Shown piece after piece: positions 41,727 to 50,310 of a DNA stretch of 64,000 bases (the stretch's first letter is position 1; every line of letters begins with the position of its first letter). A program made the position numbers and the translations under genes. The notes under the pieces were generated by a model. It saw nothing but the letters and a program-made list of their open reading frames with translations. It searched no databases and had not been told where the DNA came from. This stretch comes from Halomonas korlensis (GTDB taxonomy: Bacteria; Pseudomonadota; Gammaproteobacteria; Pseudomonadales; Halomonadaceae), in assembly GCF_900116705.1 (NCBI RefSeq), contig NZ_FPBP01000002.1:315714-379713 (forward strand), read 5' to 3'.

Positions 41727-42395
41727 ATGCTCGGATTTTCCTGGCGCCAGCTCGTCGCCCTTGTACTGGCCATGCTCGTCTCGAGCATCGCTGCCGGCGA
41801 TGTCGGACCCACACGCCCATTCATCGCCCATTACCAACTCAGCGTCAGCGGCTGGCCCGACGCCACCATCGAGCACCACCTGAGCCGCGAAGGCGACACC
41901 TGGCAGAGCCGGATGCAGACCAGCATCGCCGTGGCCACGGGCAGCGAGCGCAGCCGCTTCATCGTTGAGCCCGACGGCATCCGCGCGATGGACTACGCCA
42001 GCGACTATACGCTGCTGGGTATCGGCAAGGAGTATCGACTCGGTTCCGATGAACTGGCCACACTGCCGGATCGACAAGCGGCACTCTTCGAGCTCTCGCG
42101 GCAGGCCGTCCGGGGCGATTGCCAGCCACACTGTCGTCTGCGCTACCAGAATCACCAGGGCGAGGAGGAAACGCTGCGGGTGCGTCATCTCGGCCCTCGG
42201 CAAGTGGCCCTGCCTGCCGGTGACTTCGAGGCGATAGCCGTAGAGGTCACCGAGCCCGACGAACCCGACCGCCGCTTGGTCTTTGGCTTTCATCCAACAT
42301 TTCCTGGGCTGCTGCTGACCATGGAGTATCATCGCGACGGCGAGCGGCGCAGCCGGTTGTCGTTGTCTTCGCTGAGCCAGCCTGAATCGCCATGA
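41727..42395 (+). CDS. Exported DUF3108-like protein
   Basis: A 222-residue protein with a signal peptide (1-23). The beta-rich body resembles DUF3108: a first strand starting FIAHYQLSVSGW, then repeated two-strand units, and a C-terminal VFGFHPTFPGLLLTMEYH. These proteins are periplasmic with unknown function, often near outer-membrane or polysaccharide genes. One CQPHC pair (about residues 131-135) could form a disulfide or bind metal. Ribosome-site evidence is weak. Confidence 0.7.
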   Translation: MLGFSWRQLVALVLAMLVSSIAAGDVGPTRPFIAHYQLSVSGWPDATIEHHLSREGDTWQSRMQTSIAVATGSERSRFIVEPDGIRAMDYASDYTLLGIGKEYRLGSDELATLPDRQAALFELSRQAVRGDCQPHCRLRYQNHQGEEETLRVRHLGPRQVALPAGDFEAIAVEVTEPDEPDRRLVFGFHPTFPGLLLTMEYHRDGERRSRLSLSSLSQPESP

Positions 42396-42576
42396 ACTTG
42401 CCTGAACAGCCGTAAACCAGCCTAGTGCTCGACGCCGCCAAGCGCTTGTGCCGCTGCCTCTCTACGACGCATGCCATCGCCCGCACCATTCCGTCTGGAT
42501 CATGAGTGGGCTAGAGTGAGCCGCTTTTTCCGCCCAGGGAGGCGGTTCGTCCAGCGAGGCACAGGCGGGGAAGAAC

Positions 42577-43521
42577 ATGCTGTCCGGTTTGTTGATTGTG
42601 TTATTGCCCCTGATGCTGGGGTATCTGGTGCCGGTGGCAAGTCCCGGGCTGATGGCCCTGATCAATCGCGGGGTAAATGCCTCGGTCTATCTGATCCTGC
42701 TGCTGATGGGTGTCAGCCTGGCCGGACTCGAGAACCTGGGTACGGAGCTGGCGCGCATGGGCGGCCAGGCGCTGATTCTCTTAACGGTGATCTCGACGCT
42801 CAACCTCGCCGGTCTCTGGTGGCTATCCAGGCGACTCGCGCTACGCGGCGGCATCTCGCGGGTGGTCGAGGGAGCACCCACCAGCAAGCTTGCCGCCATG
42901 GCCGGGTCGCTGTCGCTGGTCGGCGTCGTGGTGGCCGGGGTGCTGGTCGGTCTCGGTGCGAATGCCTTGCTGGCGGGCTATCTCTCCTCTGCCGATACCC
43001 TGTTTACGCTAGCCGATAGCCTGGCCGAAGGGATTCTATATACCCTGCTGGCCCTGATCGGCTGCCAGCTGCGTAATTCCGGCATGCCGCTGAGGCAGAT
43101 CCTGCTCAACCGCCACGGGCTTGCCATCGCCACAATGCTGGCCGCTACCTCACTCGTCGGCGGTCTGCTTGCCGCCCCATGGCTGGGGCTCGCCTGGAAC
43201 GAGGGCCTGGCCATGGCTGCCGGCTTCGGCTGGTACTCGCTTTCCGGCATCCTTATCGGCGACCAGCTCGGTCCCTTGCTGGGCGGCATTGCCTTCTTCA
43301 ACGACCTGGCCCGCGAACTGATCGCCTTCGTGTTGATCCCTCTGGTAATCCATCGTCATGCGGCCCTGGCCATCGGCTATGGCGGAGCCACATCGATGGA
43401 TTTCACCCTGCCGGTCATCCAGCAGCATGGTGGCGTGGCCTGCGTGCCCGTGGCGGTAGTCAGCGGCTTCATTCTCTCGCTGCTGTCGCCGCCGTTGATC
43501 CTGTTGTTTCTATCGTTCTAG
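42577..43521 (+). CDS. lysO: LysO-type lysine exporter
   Basis: A 314-residue membrane protein with about 8 helices. The LysO (YbjE) motif GFGWYSLSGILIGDQLGP and the following IAFFNDLARELIAF carry the conserved Asp that is needed for transport in this family. It exports L-lysine and protects against toxic analogues such as thialysine. GGGGAAGAAC precedes the ATG. It stands alone between DUF3108 and the two-component genes; no leader or LysR-type regulator is seen. Confidence 0.9.
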   Translation: MLSGLLIVLLPLMLGYLVPVASPGLMALINRGVNASVYLILLLMGVSLAGLENLGTELARMGGQALILLTVISTLNLAGLWWLSRRLALRGGISRVVEGAPTSKLAAMAGSLSLVGVVVAGVLVGLGANALLAGYLSSADTLFTLADSLAEGILYTLLALIGCQLRNSGMPLRQILLNRHGLAIATMLAATSLVGGLLAAPWLGLAWNEGLAMAAGFGWYSLSGILIGDQLGPLLGGIAFFNDLARELIAFVLIPLVIHRHAALAIGYGGATSMDFTLPVIQQHGGVACVPVAVVSGFILSLLSPPLILLFLSF

Positions 43522-43686
43522 CCCAGCAACCCCTTGGACCTGATAGTCCGCGGGGCCAGAGCCGCTTGCACGCTGCTTGCACACTTCATGCGCAATAATG
43601 GCATGGCCTCCCGCTATGCTCGGCCGACGTCCCATGCCAATCCCGCCCTACCCGGTGACCGGCGTGATCCCGCTCAGGAGCCCTTG

Positions 43687-45132
43687 ATGCACCCTCGCCT
43701 GCCTCGCCTTGCCCTGTCTCGTCTGGGCGTCAAATTGTTCGTGATCATCCTGGCAGTGAATGTGGCCATTTCGGGCCTGGTGTTTCTCGCCGTGTCGCGC
43801 AGCCTCGACAGCGGTTTCGTCGACTACCTGGATACCACCCAGACGCAACGTGCCGAGACCCTGGCCGAGGGGCTCGGTGAAGAATGGGCGCAGCGTGGCG
43901 ACTGGCAGTGGCTGCGTGACTCGCCCGACGACTGGGAACGCGTGGTTCGTCGCCAGCTCTGGCCCGGCGACACATCGCCACCACCGGGCATCGAGCGACG
44001 GCTGGGCCGTGCCCAGGACTTCGTGCTGCACGACGCCAACGGCATGCCAGTGATTGGCCTGCCGCCGGCCCCGGCGGACGAGGAGCAGGACCCGCCCGAG
44101 CTGCGCTGGCTGTCCATCGACTACGCCGGCGAGTCGGTGGGCACGCTGGGCTATCGGCCGCCCGAGCAGCTGATGGCGCGCATGGACCACATCTTCCTGG
44201 CCCGCCAGCAACGTAACCTGACGATCATAGTCAGCTCGCTGGGCGTTGCCTCGCTGCTGCTGGCTGGCGGCCTGTCCTGGTGGCTGGGCCGACGCACGCG
44301 CAGCATGGCGCTTGCCACTCGGCGTCTCACCGAGGGCGACTACAGCATCCGCCTGCATGAAAAGGGCCGCGATGAGCTGTCGCGCCTCGCCCAGGACTTC
44401 AATGTGCTGGCCGCCACCCTGGAAGCCAGCCGCGCGGCCCGCTCGCGCTGGGTGTCCGACATCGCCCACGAGCTGCGCACCCCGCTGGCTGTGCTGCGTG
44501 GTGAGATCGAGGCAATGCAGGACGGCATCCGCCACCTCAACCAGGACAATCTGCATTCGCTGGCCCAGGAAGTCGGCCAGCTGGAACGGCTGGTCGCTGA
44601 CCTGCGGTTGCTCTCCCAGAGCGACGCCGGGGCGCTCGATGTGCAGCTCGCACCGTTGAACCTGGCGGACAGCCTGACCGCTCGCCTGGAAGAAGCCTGC
44701 GGCTGGCTCGCCGACAGTGGCATCACGCTCGACACCCAGATCGCGGGCGACGCCTGGATTCGCGGCGACCTTCAGCGTCTGCGCCAGCTGTGGAGCAACC
44801 TGATCGACAATACCTGCGCCTATACCCAGCCTCCGGGGCGACTGCGCGTGAGCCTGGCGCACCGTGGCGATTACGTCGAAGTCGTCTGGGAAGACAGCGC
44901 GCCGGGCGTCCCCGACGAGCAACTACCGCGGCTGACCGATCGGCTCTACCGGGTCGAGGGCTCGCGCAATCGTGCCAGCGGGGGCAGCGGCCTGGGTTTG
45001 TCGATCGCCACGGCGCTGGTCAAGGCTCATGGCGGCCGGATGACCGCCTCGGCTTCCTCCATCGGTGGGTTATGCTGGACACTGCGTTTTCCCACTCTCA
45101 CGGCTACCGGCACCCTGGAGGGACCTGCATGA
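43687..45132 (+). CDS. baeS: Envelope-stress sensor kinase BaeS
   Basis: A 481-residue sensor kinase. A first membrane helix (about 16-38), a periplasmic sensor of about 130 residues and a second helix (about 178-200) are followed by HAMP, with the phospho-accepting His in SDIAHELRTPL (near 260). Then come the N-box (LWSNLIDNTCAYTQ) and G-boxes (DSAPGVP, GSGLGLSI). AGGAG precedes ATG 43687; the open frame extends upstream but without support. It overlaps baeR by ATGA. BaeSR responds to envelope damage. Confidence 0.88.
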   Translation: MHPRLPRLALSRLGVKLFVIILAVNVAISGLVFLAVSRSLDSGFVDYLDTTQTQRAETLAEGLGEEWAQRGDWQWLRDSPDDWERVVRRQLWPGDTSPPPGIERRLGRAQDFVLHDANGMPVIGLPPAPADEEQDPPELRWLSIDYAGESVGTLGYRPPEQLMARMDHIFLARQQRNLTIIVSSLGVASLLLAGGLSWWLGRRTRSMALATRRLTEGDYSIRLHEKGRDELSRLAQDFNVLAATLEASRAARSRWVSDIAHELRTPLAVLRGEIEAMQDGIRHLNQDNLHSLAQEVGQLERLVADLRLLSQSDAGALDVQLAPLNLADSLTARLEEACGWLADSGITLDTQIAGDAWIRGDLQRLRQLWSNLIDNTCAYTQPPGRLRVSLAHRGDYVEVVWEDSAPGVPDEQLPRLTDRLYRVEGSRNRASGGSGLGLSIATALVKAHGGRMTASASSIGGLCWTLRFPTLTATGTLEGPA

Positions 45133-45830
45133 CACGCCAAGACCGCATTCTCATCGTCGAGGACGAGCCCAAGATCGCTCGCCTGGTGGCCGACTATCTG
45201 GAAGGCAGCCGCTTCGCCAGCCACCACCTTGGCCATGGTGACGAGGTGCTGCCCTGGTTAGCCGAGGCCGACGAAGGCACCATGCCCGACCTGGTGCTCC
45301 TCGATCTGATGCTGCCCGGTACCGACGGTCTGACGCTGTGCCGGGAAATCCGTCAGCGCTGGCCGCGGGTTCCCATCATCATGCTCACCGCACGCGTGGA
45401 AGAAGTGGACCGTCTGCTGGGCCTCGAGCTCGGGGCCGATGATTACATCTGCAAGCCCTTCAGCCCGCGGGAAGTCGTCGCCCGCGTCAAGGCGGTGCTG
45501 CGGCGCAGTCGCGCGGCCCAGGAGCCCAGTGTCGCCGCCAGCGACCTGATCCTCGACGACGACGGCTGGCGAGCGCTGGCCGACGGCCAGGATCTCGGGC
45601 TTACCGCGGTGGAATTTCAGCTGCTGCGCGTGATGATGCACGCCCCGGGGCGGATATTCTCGCGGGATCAACTGATGGATCACATGTACCGCGACCATCG
45701 CATTGTTTCCGAACGCACGGTAGACAGTCATATCAAGAAGCTGCGCCGCAAGGTCGCCGATATCTGGCCCGACCGCGAGATCATCCGTTCGGTCTACGGC
45801 GTGGGTTACAAATACCAGCCCGAGGAATAA
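45129..45830 (+). CDS. baeR: Response regulator BaeR
   Basis: A 233-residue OmpR-family regulator. The receiver domain has DEP (12-14), the phospho-Asp in VLLDLMLPG (near 57) and the Lys in CKPFSPRE. The C-terminal winged helix covers about 135-230 and ends ERTVDSHIKKLRRKV...VYGVGYKY. It pairs with BaeS immediately upstream and is likely to control the Spy-like gene 163 bp downstream. The start ATG overlaps the kinase stop. Confidence 0.92.
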   Translation: MTRQDRILIVEDEPKIARLVADYLEGSRFASHHLGHGDEVLPWLAEADEGTMPDLVLLDLMLPGTDGLTLCREIRQRWPRVPIIMLTARVEEVDRLLGLELGADDYICKPFSPREVVARVKAVLRRSRAAQEPSVAASDLILDDDGWRALADGQDLGLTAVEFQLLRVMMHAPGRIFSRDQLMDHMYRDHRIVSERTVDSHIKKLRRKVADIWPDREIIRSVYGVGYKYQPEE

Positions 45831-45993
45831 CGACCCGCCGATCCAACCGGTGAGGTAATCAAGACGCCTGCATTGGCTTTACACAGTTACTGCATGACGT
45901 GTGCACGGCTGGCGACGACACTAACAAGGTCAACCCGAGGCCTGGCCGACCCATGGCCAGCCTCGCATCCCTCCCTCACACAGGAACGCCGTC

Positions 45994-46719
45994 ATGACGA
46001 TACCTTTTTCTCGTAAGCTGCTGATGCCCGCCCTGCTGGCTGTCGCGATTGCTCCCATGTCCCTGGCTGCCCTTGCCGGTCAGCAAGGTGAGAGCAGCAA
46101 CAAGGACGAGAACCACGCCCGCCCTCATGCCCACCATCAGCAAGTGCGCCAGGCGCTCTATGAACGTGCCGGTATCGATGAGGCTACCCGCGAGGCGCTC
46201 AATCAGGCCCAGCAGGAACACTACCAGGCCCTGAAAGACCTGCAACGCGAGCATCGCGAGCGCATGGACGAGCTACTCGATGACGAACAGCGTGCGGCAC
46301 TTGAAGCGGCACGTCGCGACATGCGTAACGAATGGCGTGAAGAACGCCGTGCAGCCATGCAAGAGCGTTTCGAGTCCATCGTCGATGGCTGGGACCTCAG
46401 CGAAGAAGATCGCGAGGCCCTGCGCAAGACTCGCGAAGCGCTCTACGCCGACATGCAGGCCCTGCGCGAGCAGGATTTCGAGTCCCGCGAGGAGCGTCGC
46501 GAGGCCTGGCAGACCGTGCGCAACTCACACTATGAAGCGCTTTCCGAACTACTGACCGACGAACAGATCGCCGAGCTGAAACAGGCCGCTCGCCCCGATG
46601 GTGGCAACTGGCACGGCCACGGCCACCGGGGGGATAAAAAGTCGGGGAAGCAGGGAAAACAGGGAAAGCAACACGGCCAAGACCAGGACCGCAACGATGC
46701 GCGTGGCGACACTGAATAG
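45994..46719 (+). CDS. Spy/CpxP-like periplasmic chaperone
   Basis: A 241-residue exported protein with a signal peptide (1-28). The rest is a highly charged alpha-helical coiled body with LTXXQ-like repeats (LLDDEQRAAL and LTDEQIAEL), the signature of Spy/CpxP ATP-independent chaperones. It is longer than Spy (161) because of two helical segments and a Lys/Gln/His-rich tail (HGHGHRGDKKSGKQGKQ), which may bind metal or anionic surface polymer. Its location just after baeSR fits the E. coli spy-BaeR link. The 163-bp gap should hold its promoter, though I see no clear BaeR box. Confidence 0.8.
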   Translation: MTIPFSRKLLMPALLAVAIAPMSLAALAGQQGESSNKDENHARPHAHHQQVRQALYERAGIDEATREALNQAQQEHYQALKDLQREHRERMDELLDDEQRAALEAARRDMRNEWREERRAAMQERFESIVDGWDLSEEDREALRKTREALYADMQALREQDFESREERREAWQTVRNSHYEALSELLTDEQIAELKQAARPDGGNWHGHGHRGDKKSGKQGKQGKQHGQDQDRNDARGDTE

Positions 46720-46765
46720 GCGTCCTGCCTGCCACGATAGGGTCCTCTGATATCCGCTGCTTCAT

Positions 46766-46791
46766 AAGGCCCGGCCTTCGTGTCGGGCCTT
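46766..46791. terminator. Stem-loop between spy-like gene and TRAP operon
   Basis: AAGGCCCG (46766-46773) and CGGGCCTT (46784-46791) form an 8-bp stem between two convergent genes. No clear T run is present. Confidence 0.6.
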
Positions 46792-46807
46792 CCCGTGTGA
46801 TGCTCCG

Positions 46808-48127
46808 TCAGTTGTACAGCACCCCCGGCAGCCAGAACACGATGCCCGGCACTATGTAGAGAATGAACATGGCCACGAAGACCAGCAGCAGGAAGGGCAT
46901 GATCCCCAGAAAGATATCGCCCAGCTCTATTCCCTTGGGCGCGATTCCCTTGAGATAAAAGGCCGACATCGCCATGGGTGGCGTGAGGAAGGAAGTCTGG
47001 ATGTTGAGTGCCACCAGCACGCCGAAGAACAGCGGATCGATGCCGAACATATGCAACAGCGGCAGGAAGATCGGCACGAAGATGATGATGATCTCGGTCC
47101 ACTCCAGCGGCCAGCCGAGAATGAAGATCATCAGCTGGGCCAGCAGCAGGAACTGCAAGGGGCTCAGCGAGAGCCCACTGATCCAGTGCTCGATCAACGA
47201 ATGGCCATCCAGCAGCGAGAACACCGAAGAGAAGATCCAGGAGCCGACAAACAGCCAGCACACCATGGCGCTGGTCCGCGCGGTGAGGAACACGGCCTCG
47301 CGCAGCCGGACGAAGGTCAGCTGCCGATACGCCGCTGCCAGCAGAATAGCGCCGAGTGCCCCGATGCCGGCCGCCTCGTGAGGGGTGGCCAGGCCGAACA
47401 GGATCGCGCCGAGCACCGACATGATTAGCACGAACAGCGGCACGAAGGAGGTCAACAACCCCCAGTAGACCTGCCCCAGGGGGACGTCGAGCCGCTCTGC
47501 CGAGAGCTTTGGTGCCAGCTTGGGATTGATGATGGCGCGACCCATGACATAGAGAATATAGAGCCCCGCCAGCAGCAGCCCGGGCAGCAGGGCCGCCGCA
47601 TACAGGCGCACCACCGAGACACCGGCCATGGCTCCATAGAGGATCAACATGATGCTGGGCGGTATCAGGATACCCAGACATCCCCCGGCACAGATCACCC
47701 CGCTCGACAGACGCTTGTCGTAGCCGGCATTGAGCATGGCCGGCAGGGCCAGCAGGCCCATCAGGGTCACCACCGCACCGACGATGCCGGTGGCGGTGGC
47801 GAACAGCGCGCAGGTGATCAGGCTGGCCACCGCCAGGGAGGCCGGCATACCCCGCGCCGCCAGTTGCAGGCTCGAGAACAACCGGTCAAGGATACTTGCG
47901 CGCTCGACCATGTAGCCCATGAAGAGGAAAAGCGGCACGGCGATCAGCACATCATTGGACATGACTCCGTAGGCGCGTTGCACCAGCAGCGAGAAGATGA
48001 TGTCGCCGATGGCAAAGTAGCCGAAGGCGACCCCCATGGCGATCAGGGTGAAGGCGATGGGAAAGCCGAGCATGATCAGGAAGACCAGCATGCCCAGCAT
48101 CATGATGCCGATCTGCGGTTCGGTCAT
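46808..48127 (-). CDS. dctM: TRAP transporter large permease subunit
   Basis: A 439-residue DctM-type inner-membrane protein with about 12-13 helices. PLFLFMGYMVERASI (about 62-76) and the GGCLGILIPPSIMLILYG region (about 148-165) are characteristic. It carries the sodium-coupled translocation pathway. I chose ATG 48127 because it overlaps the small-subunit stop (ATGA); the longer frame to 48253 reads back into that gene. With the DctQ and DctP proteins upstream it forms one transporter. Confidence 0.93.
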   Translation of the reverse strand: MTEPQIGIMMLGMLVFLIMLGFPIAFTLIAMGVAFGYFAIGDIIFSLLVQRAYGVMSNDVLIAVPLFLFMGYMVERASILDRLFSSLQLAARGMPASLAVASLITCALFATATGIVGAVVTLMGLLALPAMLNAGYDKRLSSGVICAGGCLGILIPPSIMLILYGAMAGVSVVRLYAAALLPGLLLAGLYILYVMGRAIINPKLAPKLSAERLDVPLGQVYWGLLTSFVPLFVLIMSVLGAILFGLATPHEAAGIGALGAILLAAAYRQLTFVRLREAVFLTARTSAMVCWLFVGSWIFSSVFSLLDGHSLIEHWISGLSLSPLQFLLLAQLMIFILGWPLEWTEIIIIFVPIFLPLLHMFGIDPLFFGVLVALNIQTSFLTPPMAMSAFYLKGIAPKGIELGDIFLGIMPFLLLVFVAMFILYIVPGIVFWLPGVLYN

Positions 48128-48720
48128 TGAGGCCTCTCCCCTGAATCGGTTTCGGCGGCCTCGATCTCGTCCTGCTTGTTCAACGGAATCGCGATCTCCT
48201 CGACGTCGCCCAGTCGGCGGGGCCACTGTCCCTGCCGAAGGCAGACCAGACAACGGCCCACCTCGGCAACGCCCTGCACCGCCAGCAGCGCAGCACAGGC
48301 GGGAATGACGAACTTGTACGGATAGATAGGCGGCCCTCCGGGAGTGAAGGAGCTGTGCTCGTTCTGGCGAAAGGAAAGCGCAAAGAAGTCCCAGCCAAAC
48401 CAGACCAGGGCCAGGATCCCGGGATAGAAGAACAAGAGGTAAAGCGCCAGATCCAGGCCGGCCTGGACTCTGGGAGGGAAATAGCGCGATACCACGTCGG
48501 CCCGCACATGAGCGTTGTGGGCCAGGGCATAGGCCCCGCTCATCATGAACAGGGTGCCGTAGAGCATGTAGCTGGTGTCGTAGGCCCAGGCCGTCGGGGC
48601 GCCCATGACATAGCGCATGAAGACCTCATAGCTGACCACAAAGGTCAATATCAGGATCGCCCAGGCGAAGACCTTGCCCACCCAGGTACTCAGATGGTCG
48701 ATAAAGAGGATGAAACGCAT
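48124..48720 (-). CDS. dctQ: TRAP transporter small permease subunit
   Basis: A 198-residue DctQ-type protein with four membrane helices. The second cytoplasmic region contains the family EVFMRYVMGAPTAWAYDTSY (about 31-50). An extended C-terminal tail rich in acidic residues follows the last helix. It links to the large subunit by a 4-bp overlap. The gap of 123 bp to the binding-protein gene upstream shows nothing special. Confidence 0.9.
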   Translation of the reverse strand: MRFILFIDHLSTWVGKVFAWAILILTFVVSYEVFMRYVMGAPTAWAYDTSYMLYGTLFMMSGAYALAHNAHVRADVVSRYFPPRVQAGLDLALYLLFFYPGILALVWFGWDFFALSFRQNEHSSFTPGGPPIYPYKFVIPACAALLAVQGVAEVGRCLVCLRQGQWPRRLGDVEEIAIPLNKQDEIEAAETDSGERPQ

Positions 48721-48843
48721 GGCAAACTCTCATCGGCAGCGGCACCACCTTCCGGAATTCAGGATGCCTACACGAACGGGCCCGATGCCGACCTGGCACC
48801 GGGATGGCTGGACACTGCGGGCTCCGCGAGGAGCTAGCGGCGG

Positions 48844-50046
48844 TTACAGGATGGTAGAGGTATCGGTGGGAGCCTTGCCGTAGAAGTGTCGGTAGGCCGG
48901 TTCCTTGGGCGTATTGCCTTCGAGATGCCAGCCCACTACTCGCTCGCAGTAATTGCGCTGGCTGTCGATGACCTTCTTGAAAAAAGCATCGTTGCTGGAC
49001 TCACGTTCGATGACCGTGTCCCAGGCCTGTAGCTGCTCATCAAGGATCGAGTCCGGGGTGATGTAGGTCTCGACTCCCTGCTCCTCGCGCATGGCTTGCA
49101 GGTCCCTGGGGTAGCGCTCCATGGCCTTCCAGTACATCTCCGACGAGGCTGCCTTGGCGGCATACTGCAGGATGGCCTGAAACTCCTCGGGCAGGCTGTC
49201 GTGCTTGGACTTGTTGAGGATGATTTCGAAGGATTCGCAATCCTGATGGTAGCTGCGCAACATCCAGGTCTTGCTGACATCGGGGAAGCCCAACAGGCGA
49301 TCCGAGGAGGGGTTGTTGAACTCGGCGCCATCGAGCAGGCCGCGATCCATGGCCGGGACGATGTCGCCACCGCCCATGATAGTCACCGCCGCACCGAATT
49401 CGCGCATCAAATCGGCGGCCAGGCCTACGGTGCGGTACTTGAGATTCTGCATATCCTCGACGCTACGAATCGGCTCCTTGAACCAGCCGAGGGCCTGGGT
49501 CGGCATGGGCCCGGTGAGATATCCGACCAGTGGCAGCTCCATGTCCTCGAGCAATTCGTTGTAGAGCTCTCTACCGCCGCTCTGCCAGAACCAGGCGAGG
49601 AACTGGTGGGCATCCCAGCCGAAGGGCGGTGGGGTGCCGAACAGCGAGAAGGCCTTGTGCTTGCCGTACCAGTAGGCGGACACACCGTGACCACCATCCA
49701 GGGCGCCGGAGATTACGGCATCCTGCATCTGCAGTGCCCCCACCACGGCACCGGCCGGCAGCAGGTTCAGCTGCAGGCGACCGCCGGACATATCATTGAC
49801 GATACGCACATAGTCAGCCGCGAACTCGTGAAAGATATCCTGGTTGGGCCAGGTACTCTGGAAACGCAGGGTCGTGGTCTGCGCCACGGCGATGCTGGGA
49901 AAGCCAACCGCCGCCGCAGCCCCGGCCCCCACGGCAACGGCCGAGCCGGTCAGAAAGCGGCGGCGCGAGGTACTGGCGGGCGCGGCCCCGGTAGATACGG
50001 CGGGTGAATCGGCCTGCTGCGTGGCAGGCGTCTTGTAATGAGTCAT
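48844..50046 (-). CDS. dctP: TRAP transporter substrate-binding protein (Tat-exported)
   Basis: A 400-residue periplasmic binding protein. Residues about 28-56 are a twin-arginine signal (SRRRFLTGSAVAVGAG). The mature protein is of the DctP type and has the FNNPSSDRLLGFPDV stretch and a conserved Arg (KYRTVGLAADLMREFG) that would bind a substrate carboxylate. The branch resembles alpha-keto acid or aromatic/2-oxo acid binders of the TakP type; the true substrate is unknown. GGAG lies 6 bases before ATG 50046. The 264 bp between it and sulP should contain both promoters. Confidence 0.88.
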   Translation of the reverse strand: MTHYKTPATQQADSPAVSTGAAPASTSRRRFLTGSAVAVGAGAAAAVGFPSIAVAQTTTLRFQSTWPNQDIFHEFAADYVRIVNDMSGGRLQLNLLPAGAVVGALQMQDAVISGALDGGHGVSAYWYGKHKAFSLFGTPPPFGWDAHQFLAWFWQSGGRELYNELLEDMELPLVGYLTGPMPTQALGWFKEPIRSVEDMQNLKYRTVGLAADLMREFGAAVTIMGGGDIVPAMDRGLLDGAEFNNPSSDRLLGFPDVSKTWMLRSYHQDCESFEIILNKSKHDSLPEEFQAILQYAAKAASSEMYWKAMERYPRDLQAMREEQGVETYITPDSILDEQLQAWDTVIERESSNDAFFKKVIDSQRNYCERVVGWHLEGNTPKEPAYRHFYGKAPTDTSTIL

Positions 50047-50310
50047 CAGACACTCCGGCATGCTTCTTTGAGATGTTTCCCGACGGACGCAACGTCCCTC
50101 GGGATGCTTGATCCCGAACAATCGCGGTCATCTCTTGCAGCCAATGTACCGGCTTGGTGATCGTCATGTTTCCGGTCGGTTACATTAGGTATAGCTCTGA
50201 CAAGAGAATACGCAAGTCCGCTTTCCAGCAAGGACAGCGACAACACCCATTTGCGAGACTCCTGCGTGCCGGCGTAACGTAAAGCGCCCTCGCGCCATCG
50301 AGAAACCATC